A stretch of 64,000 bases of DNA. Origin: Chryseobacterium mulctrae (GTDB lineage Bacteria > Bacteroidota > Bacteroidia > Flavobacteriales > Weeksellaceae). Shown one piece after another: positions 35,501 through 43,453 of the stretch. A model generated the notes under the pieces. That model saw only the letters and a program-made list of their open reading frames with translations, made no database searches and was not told the origin of the DNA. Where the stretch lies: positions 4,535,001 to 4,599,000 of the forward strand of contig NZ_VAJL01000001.1 in the NCBI RefSeq assembly GCF_006175945.1, in the 5' to 3' direction. Each line of letters starts with the position of its first letter. Within the stretch, counting starts at the first letter, position 1. A program made the position numbers and the translations under genes.

Positions 35501-35741
35501 TTGAAGTAATATAATCCATCCCTTCAACCCCATTGATTTGTTCTTCTAAAGGAACAACCACACTCTTCATTACGGTTTCAGCATTGGCTCCCGTATAATT
35601 GGCTCTCACACTCACCGTTGCCGGAGCAATATCGGGATATTGTGTAACCGGAAGTGCTGTAAGTCCCAAAACACCGAGAATAACGATGATAATGGAGATT
35701 ACAGTGGATAAAACCGGTCTGTTAATAAAGTTCTTTATCAT
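32595..35741 (-). CDS. RND efflux transporter permease, AcrB-like (HAE1 family)
   Basis: A 1048-residue inner-membrane proton-driven transporter. It starts MIKNFINRPVLSTVISIIIVILGV. The proton-relay Asp pair is in IGIVVDDAIVVVEAVHAKME. Twelve transmembrane segments and two large periplasmic loops are inferred from the hydrophobic pattern. The size and the sequence order (FVPTEDRGIIFTDVQLPPG) are those of drug-efflux rather than metal-efflux pumps. Substrates unknown. It overlaps the adaptor gene by one base. Confidence 0.95.
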   Translation of the reverse strand: MIKNFINRPVLSTVISIIIVILGVLGLTALPVTQYPDIAPATVSVRANYTGANAETVMKSVVVPLEEQINGVEGMDYITSTAGNDGSAQIQVFFKQGIDADIAAVNVQNRVSRASPLLPSEVTRAGVVTQKQQTSALMYLSFYSENKNIDDVYLQNFLNINVIPNLQRINGVGEANVFGGKNYSMRVWLDPAKLAAYGITPTEVTNAINDQSREAAAGSLGQNSGSSFEYIIKYVGKFSEKEQYDDIIIKSLPDGQNLMLKDVAKVELGGLSYSGVGENGDYPSISMGVFQTPGSNAQEIIENIKKQLKENESSYPEGVKYTFNFDTNEFLDASIEKVIHTLIEAFILVFIVVYIFLQDFRSTLIPAIAVPVSIVGTFFFLNLFGYSLNLLTLFALVLAIGIVVDDAIVVVEAVHAKMEHGISNAKKATVEAMDEITGAIISITLVMAAVFIPVTFITGPTGVFYQQFGITLIIAIIISAVNALTLSPVLCSLFLKPHEDHHEDYKNKNFIQKFFYKFNIGFKTATERYGRGFNFLIKHKWVTLVILVVTGGIIYWANGSMKKGFVPTEDRGIIFTDVQLPPGASMERTYNVLKTLQKNALQIPGIQNVTISTGRGLLSGNGSNNGLAFVKLKPFDERKGDGLSSEEITKRLFGLAGKVPDAKVVFFQPPSVPGFGSSAGFEMVLLDKSGGDFAQLDAKTNEFIGNLMQRPEIEFAQTSFNTKYPQYLMEINVPLAKQKGVSVNDILSTMQGYVGGIYSADFTKYGKQFRVMIQALPENRVNAENLNQYYIKTSSGEMSPISQFVTLTKSYGPQSVGRYNLFTSVKITGANKAGYSSGDAITAVQAVAKETLDQNYDVEFTGLTREELNSGSQTLLIFALSLVFVYFILSAQYESYILPLVVVISLPLGVMGAYFGQKIMGLENNIYFQIALIMLVGLLAKNAILIIEFAVQRRHHGETIVESAVNAAKARLRPILMTSLAFIFGLLPLVLASGIGAVGNRSIATGASIGLLIGTIMGVFVIPVLYVIFQTLQEKIKPIKHEEMNLAE

Positions 35742-36925
35742 TAGAATTTCGGTTTTACTGATTGAACGAGACTATCCATGCTGATTTTTTTAGGTTTTAC
35801 CGCTGTACCTGGCTTCACATTTCCTGTTCCGGCTGCAATAATTACTTCACCTTTTTTAACCCCAGATTTTATTAAAGCTAAATTGTCTATTCTTTCAATG
35901 ACTTCAACAACTGTATTTCGTGCTGTATCTTTTTCAACTTTATATACGTAAACAATTCCTTGCTGTTCGTAAGTTGCGCTTTCCGGTACGACTAAAACAT
36001 TGTCATAATGTTTAGGGAATCTGATGGTTCCGCTATTTCCGTTACTCAAAAGTTTTTGAGCATTCTTAAACGAAACTCTAAATTGAATAGTTCCTGTTGT
36101 AGGATCTAAAGAACCTGTAATAGCCTCAATTCTTCCTTTTTCAGGATAAATACTTCCGTTTGCCAACTGAAGTTCAACCATCGGAAGGTTTTTTATTTTC
36201 TCTGGAACATTTGCTCCTACAGATTTTTCTAAGAAATCGAAATACGCTTTTTCATTCATTGAAAAATAAGCGAATATCTCTGAAGTATCTGAAATTGTAG
36301 TTAAAGCAACCTGATCTGTAGGACCAACCAAACTTCCCACTTTTAAAGGAAGCTTACCAATAACCCCTGAAATAGGAGCCCGAATCACTGAATAATCAAT
36401 GTTTGCTTCTACTCCTTTATAATTAGCAACGGCTTGTCTTTTAGCAGCAATTGCCTGTTGTAAACCAGCTTGAGCCTGAACTAAATTTGCCTGAGCAGTC
36501 TGTAACTGAACATTACTAATAATGTTTTTCTGAACAAGAGGTTTCAGTTTATTTACTTCTACATTAGCCGCATTTACCTGAGCTTGAGCAGCAGCGATAT
36601 TAGATTCGGCTGCGCCAATTCCTGCTTTTGAAGCAGCGGCATTTTCCGTTAAAATGTTAGTTTCAAGACGGAACAAGGGCTGTCCTTTAGTTACATACTG
36701 ACCTTCATCTACCAAAACCTGGGTAATATAACCCTGAATTTTTGCTCTGACATCATTATTAACTCTACCTTCAATACTTGCAGGGAAAGTGTCGTACCCT
36801 ACTATATTTTTATTCTCTACCGAAACCACAGGAAAAGGTTTTGGGCCATCCTGTTTCGGAGCTTCTTTTTTGCAGGCAGTCAACGAAAATGCTGCTACAG
36901 AAAATAGTATAAGCTTGTTTGTCAT
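35741..36925 (-). CDS. RND efflux periplasmic adaptor subunit (membrane fusion protein)
   Basis: A 394-residue lipoprotein (lipobox SLTAC, Cys18) of the AcrA/HlyD type. Order: lipoyl half (IKGYITQVLVDEGQYVTKGQPLF region), coiled-coil hairpin with Ala/Gln-rich helices (about 100-165), second lipoyl half (VIRAPISGVIGKLPLKVGSLV), beta-barrel and membrane-proximal domains. It joins the permease to the outer channel. Confidence 0.94.
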   Translation of the reverse strand: MTNKLILFSVAAFSLTACKKEAPKQDGPKPFPVVSVENKNIVGYDTFPASIEGRVNNDVRAKIQGYITQVLVDEGQYVTKGQPLFRLETNILTENAAASKAGIGAAESNIAAAQAQVNAANVEVNKLKPLVQKNIISNVQLQTAQANLVQAQAGLQQAIAAKRQAVANYKGVEANIDYSVIRAPISGVIGKLPLKVGSLVGPTDQVALTTISDTSEIFAYFSMNEKAYFDFLEKSVGANVPEKIKNLPMVELQLANGSIYPEKGRIEAITGSLDPTTGTIQFRVSFKNAQKLLSNGNSGTIRFPKHYDNVLVVPESATYEQQGIVYVYKVEKDTARNTVVEVIERIDNLALIKSGVKKGEVIIAAGTGNVKPGTAVKPKKISMDSLVQSVKPKF

Positions 36926-36926
36926 T

Positions 36927-37382
36927 TTATAGTTTATTAAGAGATTCCTGAATATTTGTTATGTTTTTATTTAAAAGAGCTTTGTAGACTTCAATTCTTT
37001 CGTCTTCTTCTTTATGCTCTGTTTTTCTGAAGTTTTTTAGATCGTCTAACAGTTTTAATTCATCCTGCATTTTTTGAACAATTTTTTCAAACCTTATTTT
37101 TTTATAATCATCGTTGGCAAAAAAATAACGCTTTCTTTCATCCATTTTATTAACGTCAATAATTAATTCTGAGCTAATAAGTAAATTAAGATTGGTAGAA
37201 ACCGAGCTTTTGCTTGCTGAAAAGACTTCAACAAACTCATCAAAGGTAATTCCTACCTTATCGAAATCGAAAATGAGGTAGGAATAAATTTTTGAAGCCA
37301 GAGGTGGCAGATTGAGAACAGTGCCGTAAAACTTCACAGCATCCTGAAATATTTTCTCATCTACTTCTAGACTTTTTTTCAT
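36927..37382 (-). CDS. GbsR/MarR-like winged-helix regulator of the efflux operon
   Basis: A 151-residue protein starting at the ATG 37382 (MKKSLEVDEKIF); an earlier in-frame start at 37400 would fall in the -7 box. A winged HTH occupies about residues 30-95 (LASKIYSYLIFD, DEFVEVFSASKSSVSTNLNLLIS, KMDERKRYFF), the layout of the GbsR branch of the MarR superfamily. A helical C-terminus follows. It is the first gene of the efflux operon and probably represses it through the palindrome at 37410-37424. Confidence 0.85.
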   Translation of the reverse strand: MKKSLEVDEKIFQDAVKFYGTVLNLPPLASKIYSYLIFDFDKVGITFDEFVEVFSASKSSVSTNLNLLISSELIIDVNKMDERKRYFFANDDYKKIRFEKIVQKMQDELKLLDDLKNFRKTEHKEEDERIEVYKALLNKNITNIQESLNKL

Positions 37383-37397
37383 TATTGAAAATTTTCT

Positions 37398-37424
37398 CAA
37401 ATGTAGAGATTAGTTCGGAACTAA
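37398..37424 (-). promoter_or_regulatory. Efflux operon promoter with palindromic operator
   Basis: Minus-strand -7 box TACATTTG (37405-37398). Immediately upstream is the perfect palindrome TTAGTTC-G-GAACTAA (37410-37424), located where the -33/-7 spacer lies. This fits repression by the regulator encoded first in the operon. Confidence 0.8.
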
Positions 37425-37529
37425 ACGAACAAAGGTGATAGAGTTTATAAATAAACAGTTTCTTAAAGAATCAATGAATATCGATTTAACCTTTTGTGCT
37501 TTTTTAAATCATAACTTTTTCAACGGCTT

Positions 37530-38714
37530 TTACTCATCTCTTTTCAGGAAAATATTTAAATATGTATCAATTTCAAAATATTCGTTTTGGCGTTTAACTT
37601 TGAGTTTTAATTTTTGGTTAGGTTTAAGTTTTTTTTCAAACTTTTCTATATTTAATTTTTTAACAGACTTTTTATTGATTTCTAAAATTTCGTCGTTATG
37701 ACGTAGTCCTTTTTTGTAAGCATCACTTTCTTCATATATACTGCCAACAGACCAGCCTTTATCTACATTTTCTATTTCAATCAAAATAAAAGATTTGTAT
37801 AAATCATCTGTAGGTTTGTTGAAATTTTCATTTGGTTTTACCCAAATTTTATACTGAGTCGGATGATAGATGATATCAAAATTATCTAACATATCGTTGC
37901 CAATAATACCGATGTAATTTTCGTTTTTCGAAAGTGCTCCAATGCTATCATTACTTACATCTATTTGGTGGTCGGTTAGTTTGAATTTGTCAAATTTTAC
38001 TTCTGAAGCAAACAGAGAATACCCCATATGTAATCCACTTACACCACCATTATTCCTATAAGTTACTTTTTTACTATTTAGGATGTCTTTATTATTTGCA
38101 AGCTCACTTGTTAAGACTGTTTCTTTAGAACCTGTATCAATTAAGAAATCTCCCTTTATAGTTGTGTTGTCGTTTAGCGTTAGTTCCATTGGGAGATACA
38201 TAAAATAACCATCAAATTTAATTGCAACTTCCTGATAACTATCATTTATTGTAGGGTTAAGTATAATTTTCTGTGTGATATAATTAACTTCAAATGGTGT
38301 GGTGCCAAAATTCGAAAATCCTACAATTCCGTCTATATTCTTGCCCAAAGGTTTTTTCAAATTATGAATCATATTATACTTCGAAAAAAATGTATTGTCA
38401 ATAACAGAAAATTCAACCGTATCAAGAATTCTGGTCATTTTCACTGGATTATTCCCAACGCCTGCATTTTCAGATTCAGAGAAATCATTAAAAGACATTT
38501 TCTGATTTTTATAAAAAGTACTGTCTATAAGCAACCAAGGTGACCCTGTATCAAAATAGAAATTTCCTTCATCATATTGATTAATTTTCAGATTAATACT
38601 AATATGTCTTCCTGTATTTTTGAATTTAACATATTGTTCTTTTTGCTGATAAATATTCTTTGAACATGATAGCAACAGCGAAGAAAAAATTATTAAAATA
38701 GATAATTTAGTCAT
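37530..38714 (-). CDS. Retropepsin-like aspartyl protease lipoprotein with PDZ domain
   Basis: A 394-residue protein with a lipobox LLLSC (Cys17). Two aspartic-protease motifs are present, FYFDTGSPWLLID (about residues 52-64) and FLIDTGSKETVLTS (about 190-203), so one chain could form the paired active site. A PDZ domain follows (about 310-390, GWSVGSIYEESDAYKKGLRHNDEILEIN). Homologues are periplasmic proteins of uncertain substrate. The plus-strand gap 37425-37529 has no gene. Confidence 0.85.
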   Translation of the reverse strand: MTKLSILIIFSSLLLSCSKNIYQQKEQYVKFKNTGRHISINLKINQYDEGNFYFDTGSPWLLIDSTFYKNQKMSFNDFSESENAGVGNNPVKMTRILDTVEFSVIDNTFFSKYNMIHNLKKPLGKNIDGIVGFSNFGTTPFEVNYITQKIILNPTINDSYQEVAIKFDGYFMYLPMELTLNDNTTIKGDFLIDTGSKETVLTSELANNKDILNSKKVTYRNNGGVSGLHMGYSLFASEVKFDKFKLTDHQIDVSNDSIGALSKNENYIGIIGNDMLDNFDIIYHPTQYKIWVKPNENFNKPTDDLYKSFILIEIENVDKGWSVGSIYEESDAYKKGLRHNDEILEINKKSVKKLNIEKFEKKLKPNQKLKLKVKRQNEYFEIDTYLNIFLKRDE

Positions 38715-38779
38715 TTGTGTATATGAAAATGATTTACCAACAAAAATAAAAGAATTTCAAAGCTTTTTCACGAAAAACA

Positions 38780-39301
38780 TCAAATAATAAGTACTTTTTC
38801 ATAAGCTTTTCTTACACCACCTGCAAGAACAACTTCACCACAATAGGAGTAACCTTTAGACTCTAAAATTTTAAGCATGGCAAGGTTGTCATAGTTTGTA
38901 TCAACTTTGATACTTAAAACATTCTGAGATTTTGTGAAATCTTCAATATAATCAAAAAGTTTTTTGGCAAGTCCTTGACCGGCAAAATTTTCTGAAACGG
39001 CTACCCTATGAATAACCACAAATTCTCCTGTTGTTAACCAGGCTCCTTCAATTGAACTGTAGGCTGGTTCGTCGTTGAAAATCAGCGCAACGTAAACCGC
39101 AACATCATTATTAACTGTCAAAACATGACCAAATCCTTTTTCAACATCACTTTCTACGGTTTGTAAATTGGGATATCCGTTTTGCCATTGATCACTGCCA
39201 TCTTTTCTTCTGCGTTCGATGGATTGCTGAATAATTTCCCAAATAATATCTATATCTGTTGCATTTGCTTTTCTAAAATGGATTTCGTTTTTATTATTCA
39301 T
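38780..39301 (-). CDS. GNAT family N-acetyltransferase
   Basis: A 173-residue acetyltransferase. FRKANATDIDIIWEIIQQSIERRR is the usual N-terminal helix-strand unit, and HRVAVSENFAGQGLAKKLFDYIEDF gives the acetyl-CoA loop. ILESKGYSYCGEV is the late motif. Substrate unknown; monocistronic by context. Confidence 0.9.
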   Translation of the reverse strand: MNNKNEIHFRKANATDIDIIWEIIQQSIERRRKDGSDQWQNGYPNLQTVESDVEKGFGHVLTVNNDVAVYVALIFNDEPAYSSIEGAWLTTGEFVVIHRVAVSENFAGQGLAKKLFDYIEDFTKSQNVLSIKVDTNYDNLAMLKILESKGYSYCGEVVLAGGVRKAYEKVLII

Positions 39302-39404
39302 AAGAGGTTTATATTACAAACTTGAAAATTGGGAAATAACATAATCAGTGCCAAATGTTTTCCATTAAAATTTTATTAAGAATATTATATTTAAAAGTTT
39401 GGTG

Positions 39405-39443
39405 CTAAAAAAACCGAAAATTAATGAGAATTAATTTTCGGTT
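39405..39443 (-). terminator. Terminator after the DUF2007 gene
   Basis: AACCGAAAATTAAT (39412-39425) and ATTAATTTTCGGTT (39430-39443) form a 14-bp stem with loop GAGA; on minus it is followed by seven T. Confidence 0.85.
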
Positions 39444-39476
39444 CCGAAGTAGTAAAATTTAAAATTATGAAATTTT

Positions 39477-39707
39477 TTATTGATTTTGATTTTGTTGAAG
39501 ATAGGCATCGATAATCTCGAATGCTTTCTTCTCGTCATGTAAATCTACCATTACTTTTAAACTTGTCGCTGTAGGCGTTGTTGTAAAAGTCAGATAATTA
39601 TTTTCAACATCATTCGTTATCTGTGCATCATCTAACTTTGACTTTATTAACTGAATTTCGGTAGATTTATCGCTTTCAAAAACTGATACTCTCGTGTTAC
39701 GTTCCAT
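39477..39707 (-). CDS. DUF2007 domain protein (putative signal-transducing protein)
   Basis: A 76-residue soluble protein. VSVFESDKSTEIQLIKSKLDDAQI and LKVMVDLHDEKKAFEII fit the DUF2007 fold, a small ACT-like alpha/beta module; function unknown. It lies 63 nt after lat, with its own terminator, and may share the lysine-catabolic transcript. Confidence 0.8.
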   Translation of the reverse strand: MERNTRVSVFESDKSTEIQLIKSKLDDAQITNDVENNYLTFTTTPTATSLKVMVDLHDEKKAFEIIDAYLQQNQNQ

Positions 39708-39770
39708 ATAATATACATTTTGAGTATCTAAATATAGGACGTTTTTTTCAGAATTCCAAATTTTGAAGTT

Positions 39771-41096
39771 TTAAATTTTATTAATGTTGTTTTCAATTTT
39801 ATCTAAAGCGATCTGAATTTCCTCTGTTGTAACATTCAAATGTGGTCTGAATCTTATTGACTGATCTCCACAAGCAAGAATGATTAAACCATCATTATAC
39901 AGCTCATTTCTGATGTGATCTCTTTGTTCGCCCGAAGGTAAATCTATTGCGCACATCAAACCTTTTCCTCTTGCATTAGATAATTTTTCAGGATATTTCT
40001 GAGCTAAATTTTGCAGACCTTCCAAAAGATATTCACCTACAATATTGGCATTCTCTAAAAGGTTTTCTTTTTCGATAACTTCCATCACCAATTGGAAACG
40101 AAGCATATCAATAAAGTTACCGCCAAAAGTAGAATTGATTCTAGAGCTTTCTCTGAAAACGTTATTTGGTATCTCGTCAAACTTTTCTTTATTCGCCAAA
40201 ACACCACAAACCTGAGTTTTTTTACCGAAAGAAATAATATCCGGTCTTATGCTTAAATGTTCAAAAGCCCACATTTTACCGGTAATTCCGATTCCTGTTT
40301 GTACTTCATCGAAAATTAATAAAACTTCATGCTCGTCGCAAATATTTCTTAAACCAACAAAGAATTCGTCTCTGAAATGATTATCACCACCTTCAGCTTG
40401 TATTGGCTCAATAATGATACAAGCAACTTTATCAGGATTTGCAAGAATTGCTTCTGTGATTTGGATTAACGCTAAATTTTCGTTCTTAATGGTTTCTTCT
40501 AAATTCTCTTCTGTGATTGGGAAATGTAATTTAGGATTAAGAATTCTTGGCCATTCAAACATCGGGAAATACTGATATTTTCTTGGGTCTGAAGTGTTGG
40601 TTAAGCTTAAAGTATAACCGCTTCTTCCATGAAATGCCTGTCTGAAATGGATGCAGATTCCAGCTTCAAGATCTAATCCTTTTTCGAAATTTTTTCTTGT
40701 TTTCCAGTCGAAACATGCTTTCATCGCATTTTCAACACCTAAAGCTCCGCCTTCAATAAAAAATGCATACTGCAATTCTTTAGGTAAAACTACTCTTTCG
40801 AAAACTTCAAGAAAATGAGCATATTCTTTAGAATAAACATCGGCCAAAGTAGGTTTGTTGACTGCCATTTTTCCCAGCCAATCAGACTTTTCAACCAAAT
40901 AAGGATGATTGTATCCAATAGAAGCTGAGCCGAACATTGAAAACATATCCAGGAAATTTTTCCCTGAAACTGAATCGTGAATCCAAGATCCGTGAGAGTT
41001 TTCGATATCCATTACAAAATCAAAACCGTCTGCTAAAACGTGTTTACCTACTGTTTCTTTTACTTTATTTGACTGAATTTCTAATATATTGTTCAT
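39771..41096 (-). CDS. lat: L-lysine 6-transaminase
   Basis: A 441-residue class III PLP aminotransferase that moves the epsilon-amino group of lysine to 2-oxoglutarate, giving 2-aminoadipate 6-semialdehyde. PLP contacts: EGGALGVENAMKACFDWKTR, IIEPIQAEGGDNHFRDEF, IFDEVQTGIGITGKMWAFEH and the Schiff-base Lys in IISFGKKTQVCG. The lysine-type is suggested by overall pattern (MFSMFGSASIGYNHPYLV) and by the aldehyde dehydrogenase just upstream. Confidence 0.9.
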   Translation of the reverse strand: MNNILEIQSNKVKETVGKHVLADGFDFVMDIENSHGSWIHDSVSGKNFLDMFSMFGSASIGYNHPYLVEKSDWLGKMAVNKPTLADVYSKEYAHFLEVFERVVLPKELQYAFFIEGGALGVENAMKACFDWKTRKNFEKGLDLEAGICIHFRQAFHGRSGYTLSLTNTSDPRKYQYFPMFEWPRILNPKLHFPITEENLEETIKNENLALIQITEAILANPDKVACIIIEPIQAEGGDNHFRDEFFVGLRNICDEHEVLLIFDEVQTGIGITGKMWAFEHLSIRPDIISFGKKTQVCGVLANKEKFDEIPNNVFRESSRINSTFGGNFIDMLRFQLVMEVIEKENLLENANIVGEYLLEGLQNLAQKYPEKLSNARGKGLMCAIDLPSGEQRDHIRNELYNDGLIILACGDQSIRFRPHLNVTTEEIQIALDKIENNINKI

Positions 41097-41127
41097 ATTA
41101 ATTTTAAAATTTTTTAAGTGAAATGGA

Positions 41128-41164
41128 TTAAGAGATTCTGTGCATTCATCTCAGAATCTCTTAA
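41128..41164. repeat. Intercistronic hairpin between aldehyde dehydrogenase gene and lat
   Basis: TTAAGAGATTCTG (41128-41140) and CAGAATCTCTTAA (41152-41164), 13 perfect pairs, 11-nt loop. No T run on the coding strand. It might adjust the relative yield of the two genes. Confidence 0.65.
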
Positions 41165-41176
41165 TTCTAAATTATT

Positions 41177-42727
41177 TTAAAGATCAAATTTAATTCCTTG
41201 AGCCAATGGAAGACTTGCGGTATAGTTAATAGTATTGGTTTGTCTTCTCATGTAGTATTTCCAAACATCAGAACCAGATTCTCTACCGCCTCCTGTTTCT
41301 TTTTCACCACCGAAAGCTCCACCAATTTCTGCACCAGAAGTTCCGATATTTACATTAGCGATTCCACAATCTGAACCTGCATGAGAAAGGAATAATTCTG
41401 CTTCTCTCAAATTCTGAGTCATAATTGCCGAAGATAAACCTTGCGGAACATCATTCTGAATGGCAATCGCTTCTTCTAAAGTTTTGTATTTGATTAAATA
41501 TAAAATCGGTGCAAAAGTTTCGTGTTGTACGATTTCGTAAGAATTTTTAACTTCAGCGATACAAGGTTTTACATAACATCCAGATTCGTAATCTTTACCT
41601 GTTAAAACTCCGCCTTCAACAACGAATTTCCCGCCTTCTTTTTTACACTTTTCAATTGCCAGTTCGTACTGATTTACAGCTTGAACATCGATAAGCGGTC
41701 CAACGTGCATATTTTCATCCAATGGATTTCCGATTTTTAACTGTCCGTAAGCTTTTGCTAAACGGTTTTTCACTTCATCATAAACAGATTCATGAATAAT
41801 CAGTCTTCTTGTAGAAGTACATCTTTGTCCTGCAGTTCCTACTGCTCCGAAAACAGCTCCGATAATTGACATATCAAGATCTGCATCTTTAGAAATGATG
41901 ATGGCATTATTTCCTCCTAATTCTAAGATTGATTTACCAAATCTTTCAGCAACTTTAGAAGAAACCATTCTTCCTACTTTTGTAGAACCTGTGAATGAAA
42001 CTAAAGCAACGCGTTTGTCATCAACTAATTTTTGGCCGATTGTGTGATCTGCAACCAATACACTTGAAATTCCTTCAGAAAGATTGTTTTCTGCTAAAAC
42101 TTCATTCATAATATTCTGACATGCAATCGCACAAAGAGGAGTTTTTTCTGATGGTTTCCAGATGGTAACGTTTCCACAAATCCAAGCTAAAGCTGTGTTC
42201 CAAGCCCAAACTGCTACCGGAAAGTTGAATGCTGTGATGATGCTTACAATTCCAAGCGGATGATATTGCTCGTACATTCTGTGACCTGGTCTTTCAGAAT
42301 GCATTGTATAACCGTGAAGCTGTCTTGATAAACCTACTGCAAAATCGCAGATGTCTATCATTTCCTGTACTTCACCAAGACCTTCCTGTAAAGATTTTCC
42401 CATTTCGTAAGAAACAAGCTTTCCAAGATCATCTTTGTATTCTCTTAATTTTTGCCCAAGCTGACGTACAATTTCTCCTCTTTTTGGAGCAGGTACCGTT
42501 CTGAATTCCAGAAATGCTTTTTGAGCAGATTCGATTACTTTGTCGTAATCTTTCTCGTTTGATAGTTTTACTTTGGCGATTAATCTTCCGTCTGCCGGAG
42601 AATAACTTTCTATAGATTTTCCTGATGCAAAAAATTTCCCTCCCGTAGAAGTTCCTTTGTTTTCATCTTTGATTCCTAAATTTTTTAATGATTTTTCAAT
42701 TCCGAAATCTTTGATTTTCTTTGACAT
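41177..42727 (-). CDS. Aldehyde dehydrogenase, probably L-aminoadipate-semialdehyde / piperideine-6-carboxylate dehydrogenase
   Basis: A 516-residue NAD(P)-dependent aldehyde dehydrogenase. The catalytic Cys is in GTAGQRCTSTRR, the general base Glu in ILELGGNNAI, and the cofactor loop FTGSTKVG is intact. The order with lat suggests it oxidises the semialdehyde made by Lat to 2-aminoadipate, the AmaB/ALDH7-like activity. This role is inferred from context and length. It is first in the lat transcript. Confidence 0.88.
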   Translation of the reverse strand: MSKKIKDFGIEKSLKNLGIKDENKGTSTGGKFFASGKSIESYSPADGRLIAKVKLSNEKDYDKVIESAQKAFLEFRTVPAPKRGEIVRQLGQKLREYKDDLGKLVSYEMGKSLQEGLGEVQEMIDICDFAVGLSRQLHGYTMHSERPGHRMYEQYHPLGIVSIITAFNFPVAVWAWNTALAWICGNVTIWKPSEKTPLCAIACQNIMNEVLAENNLSEGISSVLVADHTIGQKLVDDKRVALVSFTGSTKVGRMVSSKVAERFGKSILELGGNNAIIISKDADLDMSIIGAVFGAVGTAGQRCTSTRRLIIHESVYDEVKNRLAKAYGQLKIGNPLDENMHVGPLIDVQAVNQYELAIEKCKKEGGKFVVEGGVLTGKDYESGCYVKPCIAEVKNSYEIVQHETFAPILYLIKYKTLEEAIAIQNDVPQGLSSAIMTQNLREAELFLSHAGSDCGIANVNIGTSGAEIGGAFGGEKETGGGRESGSDVWKYYMRRQTNTINYTASLPLAQGIKFDL

Positions 42728-42806
42728 AAAAATTTAACTTTTCGTTTTGCCTAAGATAGAAAATATTACTTAAATGGGAAATTTAATTTTTTTTAACTGG
42801 TTTTAT

Positions 42807-42836
42807 TTGGACTAATTATAAACATGCTTATCTTTG
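42807..42836 (+). promoter_or_regulatory. Promoter of the 64-residue membrane protein gene
   Basis: TTG (42807-42809), exact 19-nt spacer, TATCTTTG (42829-42836). Strong consensus. Confidence 0.85.
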
Positions 42837-42860
42837 TAAATAACATTTATAATTGCAGAA

Positions 42861-43055
42861 ATGGAAACGAAAGAAGCTATAAACGAAGAAAATGTAGAAA
42901 AAAAATCAAGGTGGAAGAAAATGCTTAAGAAATTCGGTATTGGCGGAATCATCTTTTTTACGGTAAAAGGAATTATCACTTCTACGCTGATTTATTTCTT
43001 AGGTAAAAATTTCTGGAGCATAATCAGCGGTTATTTTACAGGAATTTTTCAATAA
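42861..43055 (+). CDS. Small membrane protein
   Basis: A 64-residue protein with a charged N-terminus (METKEAINEENVEKKSRWKK) and two hydrophobic stretches (GIGGIIFFTVKGIITSTLIYFL and WSIISGYFTGIF). No family recognised. The consensus promoter and a terminator directly after the stop make it a convincing small gene. Confidence 0.75.
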   Translation: METKEAINEENVEKKSRWKKMLKKFGIGGIIFFTVKGIITSTLIYFLGKNFWSIISGYFTGIFQ

Positions 43056-43056
43056 A

Positions 43057-43084
43057 AAAAGCAAAGAAAATATTCTCTGCTTTT
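43057..43084. terminator. Probable bidirectional terminator
   Basis: AAAAGCAAAGA (43057-43067) and TCTCTGCTTTT (43074-43084) pair with one mismatch, between the plus gene ending at 43055 and the minus gene ending at 43106. Confidence 0.65.
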
Positions 43085-43105
43085 GATTTTGTTTTGCCAT
43101 TTATT

Positions 43106-43294
43106 TTATTCTTTTTTCTTTCTCCCGGCATTGATTAAATTCTGATTAAGAAGATACTCAATCTGCCCGTTGACGCTTCTAAACTCGTCATTTGCCCATT
43201 TTTCAAGAAGTTTATAGGTAGACTCATCTATCCTTATCACGAAAGATTTTTTGCTTTTGTTTTCGGGAGAGTTCTGAGCTTTTTCTGATTTCAT
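43106..43294 (-). CDS. Arc-like ribbon-helix-helix DNA-binding protein
   Basis: A 62-residue protein. KKSFVIRIDESTYKLLEKWANDEFRSVNGQIEYLL is the Arc/MetJ-type ribbon-helix-helix with the expected beta strand (SFVIRID) and two helices. Basic tail GRKKK. It follows the SPFH gene on the same strand by 159 nt, a recurring pairing; it may regulate that gene or bind DNA near the membrane. Confidence 0.85.
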   Translation of the reverse strand: MKSEKAQNSPENKSKKSFVIRIDESTYKLLEKWANDEFRSVNGQIEYLLNQNLINAGRKKKE

Positions 43295-43453
43295 TTTGTT
43301 TGTTTTTCTATTTGCAGCTTTGTTTTTAAACGCAAAGAGTACAAAGATTTTTCTTAAATTATTGAGAATATTTTTCGCTCAGCAAAGAACGCTGTAACTA
43401 ATCTTTATAGCTAGAATCAGGTTTTTTTCTCAAACTTAACCTTAGCCTCAACC

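Noticed and set aside
37435..37701. 88-residue plus-strand ORF between the efflux regulator and aspartyl protease genes
   Set aside because: Mostly antisense to the aspartyl protease gene; Phe/Ser-rich shadow frame.
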